DNA of 64,000 nucleotides. Source: Oncomelania hupensis (Eukaryota > Mollusca > Gastropoda > Littorinimorpha > Pomatiopsidae). A program made the position numbers and the translations under genes. Under the pieces are notes generated by a model that was not told the origin of the DNA, did not search any database, and saw nothing but the letters and a program-made list of their open reading frames with translations. Numbering within the stretch: position 1 is the first letter of the stretch; every line of letters starts with the position of its first letter. Of this stretch, positions 10,827 through 23,400 are shown one piece after another. Where the stretch lies: NCBI GenBank assembly GCA_036898135.1, contig CM072515.1:16277830-16341829 (forward strand), in the 5' to 3' direction.

Positions 10827-13800
10827 ATGTTGGTGGGAAGATACAAACCCATACTGTACATGCAGTATTTTCTGCTGATTATTGACATCTTCATGAACAC
10901 CTTTACAGAAATGCTGCGCTTCCAGAATGTTATTCTCTTGGTTTTATATGTGTGAGTATGATCTTTGTCAAGAAGCTGTTTCCATGACCATTAAATTATT
11001 TCATGAAAGGTAACCAAATGTATTATTAATTGGTTTTATCACAGCTTCATAATGCGCAAGGTCATGAGCAACGCTACCCGACTCATAGGTTCGGAAGCCG
11101 CATTCGGTCCCAAGCGCACCGACAAGGAAAATATATCAAGAATAGAATAACTTTGAAATCTCAAGACACTGGACAACACCAAACAATAGGAACAGCGAAG
11201 AATGAAGTTATAGGAAACAATTAATTCACACAACACCTGCTTTGAATTTCTAACTTAATTTATGACGGGTTCTTTCATTCACAATAACGAAAATATAAAA
11301 TAGTTTACACAAACGTTATTACATCAAAATTTAAAGTCTACGTAATTAATATTTATTCTAACAATTATTATTAATCAAAATTCTTTCAAAGAAATTATAA
11401 AACCCAAACCTCCAACAAAATTAACATTACTAACCTTCACACACCAAATAAAGTATCCAAATAATGAATTCTCGCACACTTGTCGAAGCAGACATTTTGA
11501 AGCATTAAAGTTACAATTCACAATTATAATTCTAACTACCAAAACGAACTTTATTACAATTAAATTTAGAGAAAAACACCTATCACAAAATATCCACTTC
11601 ACTGTGCCCTAACTTCAGCCAAAATGATTTAGAGAAATATCACAATGATGGAAAAAGTTTATAAATGTAATTCGTCTGCTTCGGCCAAGTCCTCTTCCAA
11701 TCTCGCTCGCATTCAAATCCTAACGTTTATGAGCTTTACCCGTCTATATATATACGTTCCATAAATATTGGCAGTTCTACGCAATATACGTTATCGCTCA
11801 CATGAGACCGAATACCTAATTATTGACAAAGCTACAGTTACCCGCAATACTGCGCAATACCCGATATCTTTTCCACCCACTTCATCCCTATCAATTCCTA
11901 TCATAAACTATCACCAAAGAATCACCAATGGCACAGGCGCAGAATTAAAATGTTATATAACATGCAGCCTGTGACAATCTTTAAATTCTATGCTTTTTTA
12001 ATTTTTTTTTTTTAACAAGGCTAGAAATGGAATTCTGTTGCATTGCATGTTAACATTTTACAAGCTTTTGGTTCATTCAATTTTGACTGTTTACAATCAC
12101 AATGTCTCTGAATCTAAATATTTTGTACTAATCTACTTTACTACTGCAGCATAGTTTTACATTTAAGAATAAAGGTAAAGTATTGATGGTTAAAAAAGCT
12201 CAGACCTGCCTACTGCTACGATTTTGCCGTAGCAGCTACGAAAAATGAAGCTCTGCTTGATGCTACGGCAAACATAAAATTGCTATGGGGAAAAAAAAAT
12301 CTGATTTTTTTTTTTTTTACCCTTTACCTGGCGTAGCGGCCGAAGGTCTAAACAGGCAAAACGCCCAAAAGCGTCCGTATCAACCACTGTTATATTCTCG
12401 CGTTGTTTGAAAGATTGCGAGACTTCAGGCGATTGACTTCCGGTTTATTCTGTTGTGAAAACAATCGACTGCATTTCCACAAGTTTTCTCTTTGATGCGT
12501 TCGTTTTTTCGAGTTTTTTTCAATTTTTTGTGTGCAAGTGTTTAGAATGGATGGTTTGGATTCTTCAACTGATGAAGAAGAGTTTACAGGCTTCCATTTA
12601 TTAGACATTGAAGTGAGAGAAATGGACTTTGAGTCGGAGGAAGAGATTGGTACTCACATTAGTGTCAGTAGTATGCATGCATCTGATCTTTCAGATGGGC
12701 AGGGAAGTAAAAAAGAGGAGGAGGCTTGTTTGGACTTTTTAAAACATTTTTTTTTCAATTTTTGTAAACACATGGAGTAATAAAAAACAAGACATGACAA
12801 GAGAAGAATAAAAAGGTATATAATCAAAAGAGAATTTATTTCTGTTCATTTTGCATTTTATTTCATTTAAATCTATGCACTAATACCAAAGATATGGTGT
12901 TTTTACTAACGTACTCCGAAATATCTCTAAAATTATAAGACTTCTTGCCTGTTTAGAGCTAAAAAATAGACAAACGTGTGCCCAGTAAAGGGTTAATTTT
13001 TTTTTTTTTAGTTTAGGGTTTGTCTCAAGCCAATTGTGCGCGTAGAAAGTTGAACTTCCGCTATTTCTAAAGTCCATCGTACACGATGCAGCCAGGGCGT
13101 GACTAATCAGACGGCTCCGTTTCTATTTCCCTTTGTTAAAACGTGGTGTCCATCCTCACAATTCCACACTCAAGCGCTCACTGCGAAAGAGTTTTCTCAT
13201 GTGTGAGGAAGAACAGAACTGACCAAAGAGCAAGCTTGGGAGAGGACACTATGGAGGCTCTGATGGTGGTGAAGAGTCAGCCAGGTGGCATTTTAAACAT
13301 GCATCTGACCAAAGAAGACCTTGTTAAACTCAAGAGCTGTTATGCTGACTCTCTGCGAAAGTAAACAGTAAACCCCGACACCAAGTATTGTATTTCTTAT
13401 CATGTGTGCTGAGGGAGGTAGAGACTGATTTTGTACTTTCTCAAAACGTTTTCAATGTTAAAATACATATATTGACGGTTGTGCATGCTACTGAAAACCG
13501 GGTTTTGCTACTGAAAACTGGACCTTTTGCTACTGATTTAAAGAATTGTAGGTAGGCAGGTCTGTATAACACATTGGTCACCATCCAAATGTACTGGTTG
13601 GGGTTGAACCTTCACTCAATGCATGCTGCAGGTTCATGTACTGCACTGCATACCACCATGAACTACAGGAGCAGCCCAGCACGATAATGATGGCATCTAA
13701 TGGTGTTCGAGAATGTTGCAATAAGCTGCTATTGTTGGGGTTTTCAGTATCCAAGACATCTGCTTGGTGTTTGCTGTGATCATCATCTTCTTGCTCTTCT

Positions 13801-15669
13801 TCAACACATTCATCTTCCAAGCTGGCCTGGTCAGCATTCTGGTTAGCAAGTTTAAAGTGCCCATCTGCATCACCTTCATATACTTCTCCCTCTGTCTTGG
13901 TCTGCACGTCTGGACTATGGTCAGTATTCATTCCTGTTTTACTCCTATCAAACGTTCTGATAAAGTAATACAGGCCTCTGTAGGGTGTATAATAAGATAA
14001 GATAAGATAAGATATTACTTTATTAATGCAAAAGCATGGAAATTACATTGTCTGTCAATTAAACATGTCCATTCATTCTTCTTTTACACACACATAAATA
14101 TTTATACATTATTAATGATCTTCAAACACATGGACATATTTTCATAATGCAGATATTTCAATTAACAGTAAAACGGATTAACGTAAGAACAGATAAATAT
14201 GAGAATTTAAAACTTATTAGTGTGTAAACATATAAACTATTTATACAAAAACAATAGTTTAAAAAAAAAAATTAAACTAACTAAGCTGCATGAGAGTTGT
14301 AGAGTATGTTTAGAAAGACCTACCGACTTTTTTGTTATGTGCTTGAATGGCAAGTGGTATGAATGAGTTCCTGTACCTATTTGATGTTCCCGCTGGTGCC
14401 CTAAAACGTCCACTCCTGTCTATCCGTCGAGAGTCAAATTCCAAGAAAAGTGGATGGTTACTGTCAGCCAAAATTGCAGTCAGCTTTTTTGTCACTTGTC
14501 AGTGTCTGCTATGTATCGTCGCTATGTCATCCTGTTCCCTCCCAACCACCCCACTAGCCCTTTTTATCTGTTTGTCCAATCTTCGTTTTTCTGTTTGTGA
14601 TACGTTTCCTCCATGAGATTGCTAAAGAAATGATGCTTCCTATTACAGCTGTATAAAACATTTGTAAAATTTCCTGTTTTACATTAAAGGATCTCAGTTT
14701 TCTTAAACAAAACATTCTACTTTGCAGTCACTTGTAAATGTATTTTGTGTTATCTTTCCAAGTGAATCTATCATCGATAACTACACCTAAATACTTATAT
14801 GCATGCACTCTCTCTACTTCTTCTCCTTTGATAAAGATAGGATTAAAATCAAACTTGTTTCCCTTCCTAAAATCAATTATCATTTCTTTTGTTTTGCTTA
14901 CATTAAGAAAATTTGAATCACACCAGTTGACAAAGCTATTTATTTCATCTCTGTACATGTTGTCCATGTTGTTGGTAATAAGACCAGAGAGTGCCGTGTC
15001 GTCTGCAAATTTTATCATTTTAATGATTAATTAATTTTATGATTTTAATGATTAATAATAATAATAATGCATGCTACATTATTCCTAAATAAAACTCCAT
15101 GCTTATCGTTCAGTAACCAACATACATGCTCTCATGTTAAACACACCATTACACTCAACAACAAACACATATTCATTTTTCGAACATGTAGTGTAAAGGT
15201 AAGTCGCTATTATAAAATGGAAAAGAATAAAATTGTTATTTTTAAAATTTGTATATCGACTGCATTCAGTACCATTATTGAAGTGAAGGATAAAATCAGA
15301 GTAAGAGAAAACTCTGTGACCTGAAAAGTCTCGTACGTGTCACATGAATTCCCTTCAAGAGGGATTCACACCCGTGATCTTCAGCATAGGACATCAGCTC
15401 CTAACCAACTGTGCTACCAGACCACCAGGAAGATATCAAGATATTATTATATAGAAAATTATTATATAGAATATTGTTATATAGAATATTATTATATAGA
15501 ATATTATTATACAATAAAACAGAAATTAACTTCTATTTTTGTTAAAATAGAAATTGGGCTTTTGTCTCACCCCACCATAAACATCAATGCTTGCATTAAC
15601 AACATGGATATACAATTTAAAACAGACATGATTGTATGTATACTGCAGCTGCTGTTACTACTACTGCTG

Positions 15670-15763
<94 letters not shown>

Positions 15764-17890
15764 AAATTGATTGTATGTAAACCATACTACTACTATTACT
15801 ACATCTACTATGACTACTACAACAAGTACTGTTCACCATCATCTTTGTCATCATCATTATCATTATATATAATAATCATACTATTGTATTGTATTCTGTT
15901 ATATTCTAATTGTGTATCTCCCTTCCTTATTCTTCTTGTTCATCTTCTTTCATCAGTTGATCCGTGTGTCAATGGAAGTAGGTGAAATTGTTAAAATGAT
16001 TTATTGGAAAAAGTTTATGACATTTCTTGGCTGAGGTTTCTTGTTTGCTGGTTTCTTTGGAGAGGAAAGGGGACATTTTCAATTTTTATTCTGTTGGTAT
16101 TAATGTTGGCTAATTATTCATGTCACACTTAAGGGGTCTTGAAGCTTTCATGACATTTCTGCGCTTTTTTCTCAGATTTGTTGTTGTTTGACTGCGCGAA
16201 GCAACTTTCAAAGAAAATATGGATTGGATTAGGATTTGTGAAGCTTGCTGTTCTTTATTGCTGTTGGAATTTGGATTGTTGATGATGTTCTTCCAGTTTT
16301 TTTTTGTGTCATATGTGACATCATGCACTAATATTTGTTGGTCTTGCACTGTTTGCTAGAGTAACTTGAAAGGAAGTCATATAAATTCATTGGTGTGATA
16401 AAACTGTATATTGAATACATGATTCCGTTAACATTTTAGCATTTATTTTAAATTATGTTAGTGGTGAGAAATAGAAAATTATTCAATTAATGTTTGGGTT
16501 GTTTTTAATGTCTTATTCACTAAGATGATAAGGGAGAAAAAAATAAAAAAGAGCTACTGCCAAGTCAGTTAATGCTTTTGCCAGTTTCACACTGAAATCA
16601 AGATGTATGTTATCAACGGAAGTAATAACATGTACATCAGCTGGCAAAAAAAGGACGAATGCTTTTGCATTCAAAGTTATAAATTAAATTTAACTGAAGA
16701 ACTTCAGTTTTATATTTAATTGAATTTAAAGAGTAAGTTTATGACAAATTTGTTAAAATTATTTTTTAAAATAGGGAAGGATTTTGTTCTTATTTCTTAG
16801 AAAATATTTATTCTGTTCAGTCTTTTGTGGTTGATGGTTTTGTTTTATAATGATGTTATTATCTCATTTCTACCTTTCCATGTGGCTGCAGTTTCAGCTG
16901 TTGAAAAATCCTTTACTTAAAAGGTTTAACAAAGACCAGTAATTATTTTTACTCCCTCCATTAAAAAAAAAAATATTATTCCCTAAGGGACCTTGCGTTA
17001 ATCTGTGTTGAAAGTGCAAGGTTTTATATTATTGTTTGTGACTTTCAGGAGCGACGGTGGAGTGATGTGAATGTGTTTATGTGGGATAACAAGGGCTACC
17101 AGGCACTCTTCATCATACAGCGGACATGTATGTTAATCCATCACTGGCTCCTTTGCCTTTCACTCCTTTCACATTGTTTTACTACTGTAGAATAATAATT
17201 ATAGAGATGATTTACTGGATAGTGTATTTCTTTAAACTCGCTATATATTATTCCATTATTTGTGTTCCTCTGTATTTTTGGTGTTTGCGTGTATTGGGGA
17301 AAAAACTTTGTTTTCAAAAGAAAAAGGGATAGAACCCAGCATCAAACAATCCAACTTCACTCATACAATCTTGCAGTTGAAAGACAGTCAGTATTTTTTA
17401 TGTATTTATGCTCTCAAACCACAACTGATTTGCATGACATCTTGTCATAACACATATGTTTTTATAAACTATTTGTTTGAAAAATCAATACCTGATCAAA
17501 ATTAAATCTAAAGAAACCTAAAACAAGGGCAAAAGTTTACAGTTGGACACAAAACTAGTCATCAACATGGGCATTCATACTAAAATTAGCATCTTTGGAT
17601 TTAATTATTTTCAACATTGAAAACTGGGGTTAATGTGATCAGTTGGTTTGTGATGTGTGTGTCCGTCACGTGAATCCTGGTGATATAGTTCGGAGTGATA
17701 TAATGATTAGTGACCTGAATTTCCTATGTATGAAAGTTTGAATGAAATGTTATTATTGAAATGCTGTCTTTGCTGTACAGGTGCTGTGCTGCACTATTAC
17801 TTCTATAAACGCTCAGCACTCAAGCTTGGAGATCCCCGCTACTACCAAGACTCAGAGTGGATACATCGAGAGTTTGAGCGCAGAAGATAA
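10827..17890 (+). CDS. TMEM138: TMEM138 (transmembrane protein 138), complete in four coding exons
   Basis: TMEM138 is a four-pass membrane protein of the ciliary transition zone; human mutations cause Joubert-type ciliopathy. Exons: 10827-10951 (ATG in [29 protein letters not shown]; donor GTGAGT), 13748-13919 ([38 protein letters not shown]), 17049-17127 ([18 protein letters not shown]) and 17781-17890 ([20 protein letters not shown], ends FERRR then TAA). Phases 2, 0 and 1 join cleanly into 161 residues, against 162 in the human protein, and FFNTF-FQAGLV and FYKR-A-LGDP-YQDS-W are family hallmarks. Four hydrophobic segments are visible. Introns carry transposons. It is head-to-head with TUBGCP2 and convergent with MTARC. 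Confidence 0.95.
10966..11976. mobile_element. Possible solo LTR
   Basis: This 1,011-bp block starts TGTCAAG and ends GTGACA, so its termini are TGTCA...TGACA. It is flanked by the 5-bp repeat ATCTT (10961-10965 and 11977-11981). No coding capacity was seen. It begins 14 bases after the TMEM138 exon 1 donor. A short direct repeat can arise by chance, so the call is tentative. Confidence 0.4.
12201..13564 (+). mobile_element. hAT-type DNA transposon remnant
   Basis: Inverted termini CAGACCTGCCTAC (12201) and GGTAGGCAGGTCTG (ending 13564) enclose the C-terminus of a hAT transposase at about 13143-13364. That piece has the dimerisation signature [15 protein letters not shown] followed by [10 protein letters not shown]. 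Subterminal repeats are visible: GCTACG near the 5' end and TTGCTACTGA three times near the 3' end. No 8-bp target duplication was found. The N-terminal transposase is gone and a piggyBac-like element is nested inside. It lies in TMEM138 intron 1. Confidence 0.75.
12316..12996 (+). mobile_element. piggyBac-like element nested in the hAT
   Basis: The ends read CCCTTTACCTGGC at 12320 and, inverted, CCCTTTACTGGGC from 12992, with TTAA at 12993-12996 and TTTA (one mismatch) at 12316-12319. A subterminal TCTAAACAGGCAA occurs inverted at both ends. The only coding piece (12547-12780) starts [16 protein letters not shown], an acidic N-terminus like that of piggyBac transposases, then degenerates. 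The DDD catalytic region is absent. Confidence 0.7.
13990..15020 (-). mobile_element. 5'-truncated LINE (RT C-terminal half to tail)
   Basis: A minus-strand frame at 14728-15018 contains the RT active-site block [31 protein letters not shown] and [14 protein letters not shown]. The sequence continues, with broken frames, to a (TTATC)n tail at about 13992-14014. It belongs to the CR1/L2/Rex group and lies in TMEM138 intron 2. Confidence 0.82.
15345..15430 (-). repeat. tRNA-like SINE head
   Basis: The minus strand contains a box A-like TAGCACAGTTGGTTAGGAGC and a box B-like GGGTGTGAATCCC at tRNA spacing. The stems are imperfect, so a SINE fragment is more likely than a tRNA gene. Confidence 0.5.
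15655..15763. repeat. (CTA)n microsatellite
   Basis: About 110 bases of CTA units interrupted only near the 5' end. The long Leu, Tyr or Ser runs in the overlapping frames are artefacts of this repeat. Confidence 0.97.
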
Positions 17891-19848
17891 TGACCACGTA
17901 CTTTAACTACCTACATTGTTACGTCCACGTCTCGTACTGGTCTCTACACTTTCTGTGATATTACTGGACAATTTGAGCGTGAAGTTGCCTTCCATACTAC
18001 TAGAAGAGCTCATTTATAAAGCTAATACTAGTGTTTGTGAGATTTAATTTTAACTATGTTTTTGTTTAGGCTAGTTTGGTTTACTTTGGTGAAGAATTCC
18101 TGAATGGATGCCATTATTTTATTAATGTAAAATGTAAATGTAAGATCTTGTGATTTTCTTTGTGGATACTTTGTTTTTGCAGGTTACTAGCTGTTTTGTG
18201 TTTTGCAGGTTGTGTCATCATCTGTCATTGTCATTACCTTACATTATTTGCATTCATGTGATCTCGTTGGAAAGATTAGCATTCTGTGGACAAAATACCA
18301 CTCTCTCTTTAGTTGTATATTAAGAATGGATGCTATGAGTGAGTGAGTGAGCATTCCATACTAATGAAACTCCTTATCATTTTATAGTTGTCTGTGCTTT
18401 TGGGGCAGATGCCAGCACTTTAGTGGTACTCTCAGCCATGCCTTTTTTCTTTTTCAACATCTGCCAGTGACATTTTTTGTGCCTGAAAGTCGATTGCTGG
18501 TTGTAAAATTACAAAATAACTACACTGTTTATTGATATGTCAGATTCACAAAAAGAAATGACTAAAGAAGTGAAATAATTTGATTTCCCATCATTTTATT
18601 TATTTATTTATTTAATTTTTTTTAAATTACTTTATTATTTTGTCAGTCTTATTAAGCGATTAGTACACTGTTTTAATGCGACTATTGTGTGCTTGAGGTT
18701 TACTTCCAACTTCTTACTTAAAATTTTAATGAATTTTGTTTTTAATTTTATTTATTGATTATATTCTATGTATTGTACTGTGCGTTTGACTGTGTTTGAT
18801 GCGCCTTGAGCAGACTATTGTTTGATAATGCGCTTTATAAATAAAATTATTATTATTATTAGATTAGTGTTAATGACAGTGTCACAAAGAAGACTTTTTA
18901 TCCCTTGCTGAAAACAATGTTGTGCTTCGCCTTCGGTGGATGTATGTTTGCAACACTTTTGTACATTTGTTTTTGCGAGTTGTGTGAATACTTTTAACTG
19001 TTTTAGACTTGTATAACATGATTACATGCATAAATGTTGTACTACATATTTTAACTGCCAGAACATTACAATGGGAAAAGATCTGACATTTATTGAAAAT
19101 GAAAGTTGCCGTTAAAAGTAGAGAGTTGTGTAACTGAATTAATCGAAAATTGTATATTGTATTTATTGTTATTGTACATTTGTATGTTATTTTAAAAATA
19201 ATATGAAAACAAGTATTCAGTTTATATGTGCCTTTATGTGTGTGTCTGTTGCAGCTCTGAGCTGGCTGGGGTATGAGGATGAACAAAGACAAGTAAACAA
19301 AGAAAATGAACTAATGAAATCTGGATTTCTACTAACATTTTTATTAACAATGATAAACTGTCTTCAGCTGCCAGTTTAAAACCATAATCAAACATGACAT
19401 GTGCAGTACGCATATTTTGGCAATGAACAGGTAACATTTTTTTAGTTCACTTGATTCCTTCTCATTCAGGCATTTACTAGAATAATTGGTGTAACAAGGA
19501 GCATTGAAAGCATACAATACTATTGCATTTAATAATATATTTCCTTCATTGAATTGTTATCTTTATTGCATTCTAATTTACCTAAGAGTAAAAAAAAAAT
19601 TGAAAATTATTTTTGTCCAAGACGTTTGTATAGGCTTATTAATAAACTAAGAGTAAATTCAGGGAACAGAAAGTTTTCAAAAAATATTGTTTGTAATTGT
19701 TTAGGCCCAATATAGATTAAAAATATTTTATATAAATATTCTGTTTTGGTCCAATTTTATGAAGAAAAGAACATCAATGTGGGTTTTCAAGAAGACATTG
19801 ACATTTTATTGCATAGACCTGCAATAATAGATATATAGTCTGTATAAT
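17891..19848. other. TMEM138 3' UTR and convergent intergenic region
   Basis: A/T-rich sequence after the TMEM138 stop. Around 18640-18862 it ends in GCGCTTTATAAATAAA followed by (TTA)n, resembling the 3' tail of a SINE or LINE. No further exon was recognised. Confidence 0.45.
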
Positions 19849-20409
19849 ATGTGTGGACATTCTATTGGTCCGCAGTTGGTAAACTTTCGTAGCAGTGTTA
19901 TTATTGATAGTTGCAGTTCAGTGCAGCTTTAATTATTTTTTTAAATCTTACTGTATGTATGTTCATTCGTGAGAATGAAATGGTCTAAAATCACATTAAC
20001 GTGAAGAAAGGTTACCATAAATTATTGAATTGAACTAGTTAACTTTCAAGGTTCACATAATTATTAACCCTGTCAACTTTGAAGACTATTAGAAATAGTT
20101 GCAAAATTGAGATTTCAACTATTTTTCAACCAAAATTGTTTTGTACAGTCGACGAGAGAAGCCTTGACAGTGAGCTCCCTTTCTACGTTATGTGACCTTG
20201 GAAGAAGCAGTATGGCAAAATCTGATAATCATTTATTTTAAACTTGGTTCACATAGCAAGTAACATTAAACCACAATAACTAAAAACAAGATGGCAAGCT
20301 ATTCAAAGGTATTTCCAGACGCTCACACACATGTATAATATCCCTCTAACAAAAGACCAATACGCAATAAGACATTGTAGCTCCCATGACCAATAGAATG
20401 TCCACACAT
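19849..20409. mobile_element. Non-autonomous DNA transposon (MITE-like)
   Basis: A 22-bp perfect inverted repeat, ATGTGTGGACATTCTATTGG plus TC, bounds the segment (left end at 19849, right end at 20409). Nothing coding lies inside. No clear target duplication was found, so the superfamily is undetermined. It lies just 3' of the MTARC stop; a minus-strand AATAAA at about 20233-20238 falls inside it and could end MTARC transcripts. Confidence 0.6.
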
Positions 20410-20498
20410 GTGTGTTAAAATACTTTTATATCAAACTTTTTTCGAACAAGGGTTTCTCTGTGGAAGACTTTGTAAATCTTCCTGTCTCAGCTACTTTG

Positions 20499-23400
20499 TC
20501 ACTGAGTGATCTGCTTCCTGATGACGTAGACAGGGTCTCCCACATGAATTTCACCCACTCTGTCGACAGCAATGTAAGCTCCGAACAGCGGTGGTGAGCC
20601 GTAAGTCTCTTTCCGTCGATACCTGCTAAAAACACATCAAACGATGATGACGCTGACTTGTTATGCGCACAACTCCAGGCTATTAGCATGCTCAGGGCAC
20701 CAAAAAGGGGGAAATGGTTCGCAAAAAGCTAATCAGGGACTTGTGACTTTTGATCGAACCTCTTCCTCTTTCTACAAATAAACACTAGATAAAGATTCCA
20801 TGTAAGCATTTCGATGTTGTTTTTTCAAATAAAAAGTATTAATATTCTACACAGATAATTTACATCACTAATAAGCTTATAAAATTGTGACATAAAGTTG
20901 ACTAGGCTGGTTGGTTCCAGTGAGCTCGACCCCGGATATCGTCCTACTACCTATTGAACACCCATTTAACATAAAGATAATGTTAAACTTTGCTTTAATT
21001 ATTATCAAGCATCCAAAGAAAGACTATAATACTCCCTCTGGTCCTAAGAAGAAAAGTCTAGACATCTGACTAAATTTTTTGGAGCACAAATTTTACCAAG
21101 TACTAGCTGAAAGGGGTTCATAACATTAAGGTTAGGCCCCCCCAAATATTACGTCTGTTTACGGTATCCCGACTGACCCTAATTTTTTTTGCCCGATCCT
21201 AAACTTTCTTTTTCGGAAGGGGGAGGGGGGAGATTCTGGAAAAATTTTTGTTTTAAAAGCCCAAAATATTGCACCAAGGTGGAAAAGGTTTTAAAATTTA
21301 AAAAAGAAAGAAGCCGACACTATTTTTTTTCCCTATGCTACTATACACAGACATTTGTGTGTGTGTGTCTTAATTGTAGATTATTGTCACAATACCGGAG
21401 CGTATAGGTTGACTGAGCTGACACCAGCGTACCAGTTGATGTAAGGGGAAAATAATATGGCCACAAGTTGGCCAATCCGGGATTCGAACCAGGGACGTTT
21501 GGGTTACTAGTAAGCCACTCTACCAGCTGAGCTACCCGGCTCCACTATTCATAAAATATTTTAGTAGTGTATTAAATACGATTAAACTCACGATCTAAGT
21601 GTTTGCAGAGGCTCAGTCTTTTCATTGCGTTCGGCAGTGTCAGGATCCACAGTCGTTACCACACATCTGAATGAAAGAAACAGTAATGACAGGGACTTAC
21701 ATCAATGTTACCAGTTACACTCGCATCGACAAAGCTCTAAACAGACGTGATCATTGACCCTTGGTATTGTCATTATCAGTATTGTCATCGCTACCCTTGT
21801 ACCGTACGTAGTCATCGTCACCAGTTTGAGCATTGCTAGAACCACTGGAGACCGTCATCGTAGATTGGCGACCGCCATCATAGTTTGAAGACCGACATCA
21901 TCATCATTATCACCATTACTACCACCAAAGTTGTCGTCGTCGTCGCCGTTCACATCAGTGGTTTGAATGCTTTATGGAGAGAGAGGAGGGTAAAGCAACA
22001 AACCTCAGGCAGGGCATAACGTAGTGGAACCTTGCAGTGGAACCGATCTTTATCTCTTCCCACTCATCCTGCACAACAAACCCAACACTGTGTACTGATG
22101 AGAAATGTTAGTTTTACAATAACATAACAATAAGCTACATGAGTGAGTGGTTGTACTTCTAATATTTTGAAATAGTCAGGAACCAGCCAAATTTCGGTCA
22201 GTCAGTCCGTTGCATGCACTATCTCAAGAACCACTGAACGGTACGGTTTTGCTTGAAGGTAGTGGCTCATCATTCAAAGTGTTCATTTTGCTTCTTTAAG
22301 ATAAGGCTGAGCCACAACACCGCCACAAAAATTAACATTTAAAAATGCAGATTTTTGTTGGGTTCTGCATGGGTTTCAGGAAATACATTGGAATGGCTTG
22401 CAATGTTGTTAACAGTAGGACTTTCCATCAGTCCAGTATTTTATTATACACATACTCACATAGGTTTAGGACTATAGCACGGTTTCTTCTAAAGGACCGT
22501 GAACTTGGCCCTATGGTCAGGCCTTGTGCAAAATAGCCACTATCGATATGGTGATTCATTTCCTATTTGGAACAACACTTGTTCAAAACTGTTACCTGTC
22601 CACAAACTTATATCAACGATGAGGCCTACTTGAAAGCCTCAATATGATTATGAAATAGTAAATCAACAAAGAGCAAAGATGCCTTCAATGCTAGTAATGA
22701 AAATATAGAACTCGCATCAATTTGCGGACAGCTTTTGCACATGTTGACGTAGCCTAAATGGCCGTAAATTGTATAACGTTGATCCTCGCAAAAGTTACAT
22801 GTGCATACAAAATATGAATTATATACCGGTAAGCTTATAAAAGTCTCTTTAAGGCATCCTTTAGTGTTCCTCATTCCATTTCAAGGCTTTCAATGCCCAA
22901 TTATTGACAGGTGTGCCGTGGCCCTAATTACCTCTTCATAAGGCGTTCTACTGCTGACAACGATGTTGGATCTGAAGTTGACGCTGGTCACTGGTGTGTC
23001 CAGTCTGGAATTGAGCTGGGCTATTGAAGCCGTGGTAGTCAGCAAGTAGGATGTCATGCAGGCAAACACTGTCTGCACATGCGCACAGTGCACAACAAGG
23101 AATAGGCATACTGTAATAACAGGAACACTACAATCAAAAGTATCATTTTATTATTTTAATCGTTCTTATATAGCGCTTTTTCAGCTCAAGAGCTTCTCAA
23201 GGCGCTGGCCGATATAGACTCTGGCTCAAGCTGCCCAAGGCGCCTGCTTGCGTAGCCTTTGGATGCATCCATCACAACGGTAGTCATCGATGGTTTGGAA
23301 ACTTTAAAACACGGCAATTTTATATTATGTAGTCTTCATAGTATGAGAGTCGCGCACAACTATATATGTCAGACGATACTAATGTGAATTTATAATATGT

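Noticed and set aside
15957..15977. 21-base microexon of TMEM138 (pyrimidine tract, AG, GTAGGT donor)
   Set aside because: The exons on either side join in phase 0, and the protein aligns to TMEM138 without a gap, so no extra seven residues are needed.
15632..15985. Poly-Tyr, poly-Leu or poly-Ser proteins
   Set aside because: Frames through the (CTA)n microsatellite. The same applies to the (TA)n and (GAT)n frames near 32.8 and 38.8 kb.
21425..21545. Functional tRNA gene
   Set aside because: Boxes A and B are good but the anticodon stem is mismatched and U33 is missing; it fits a SINE head.
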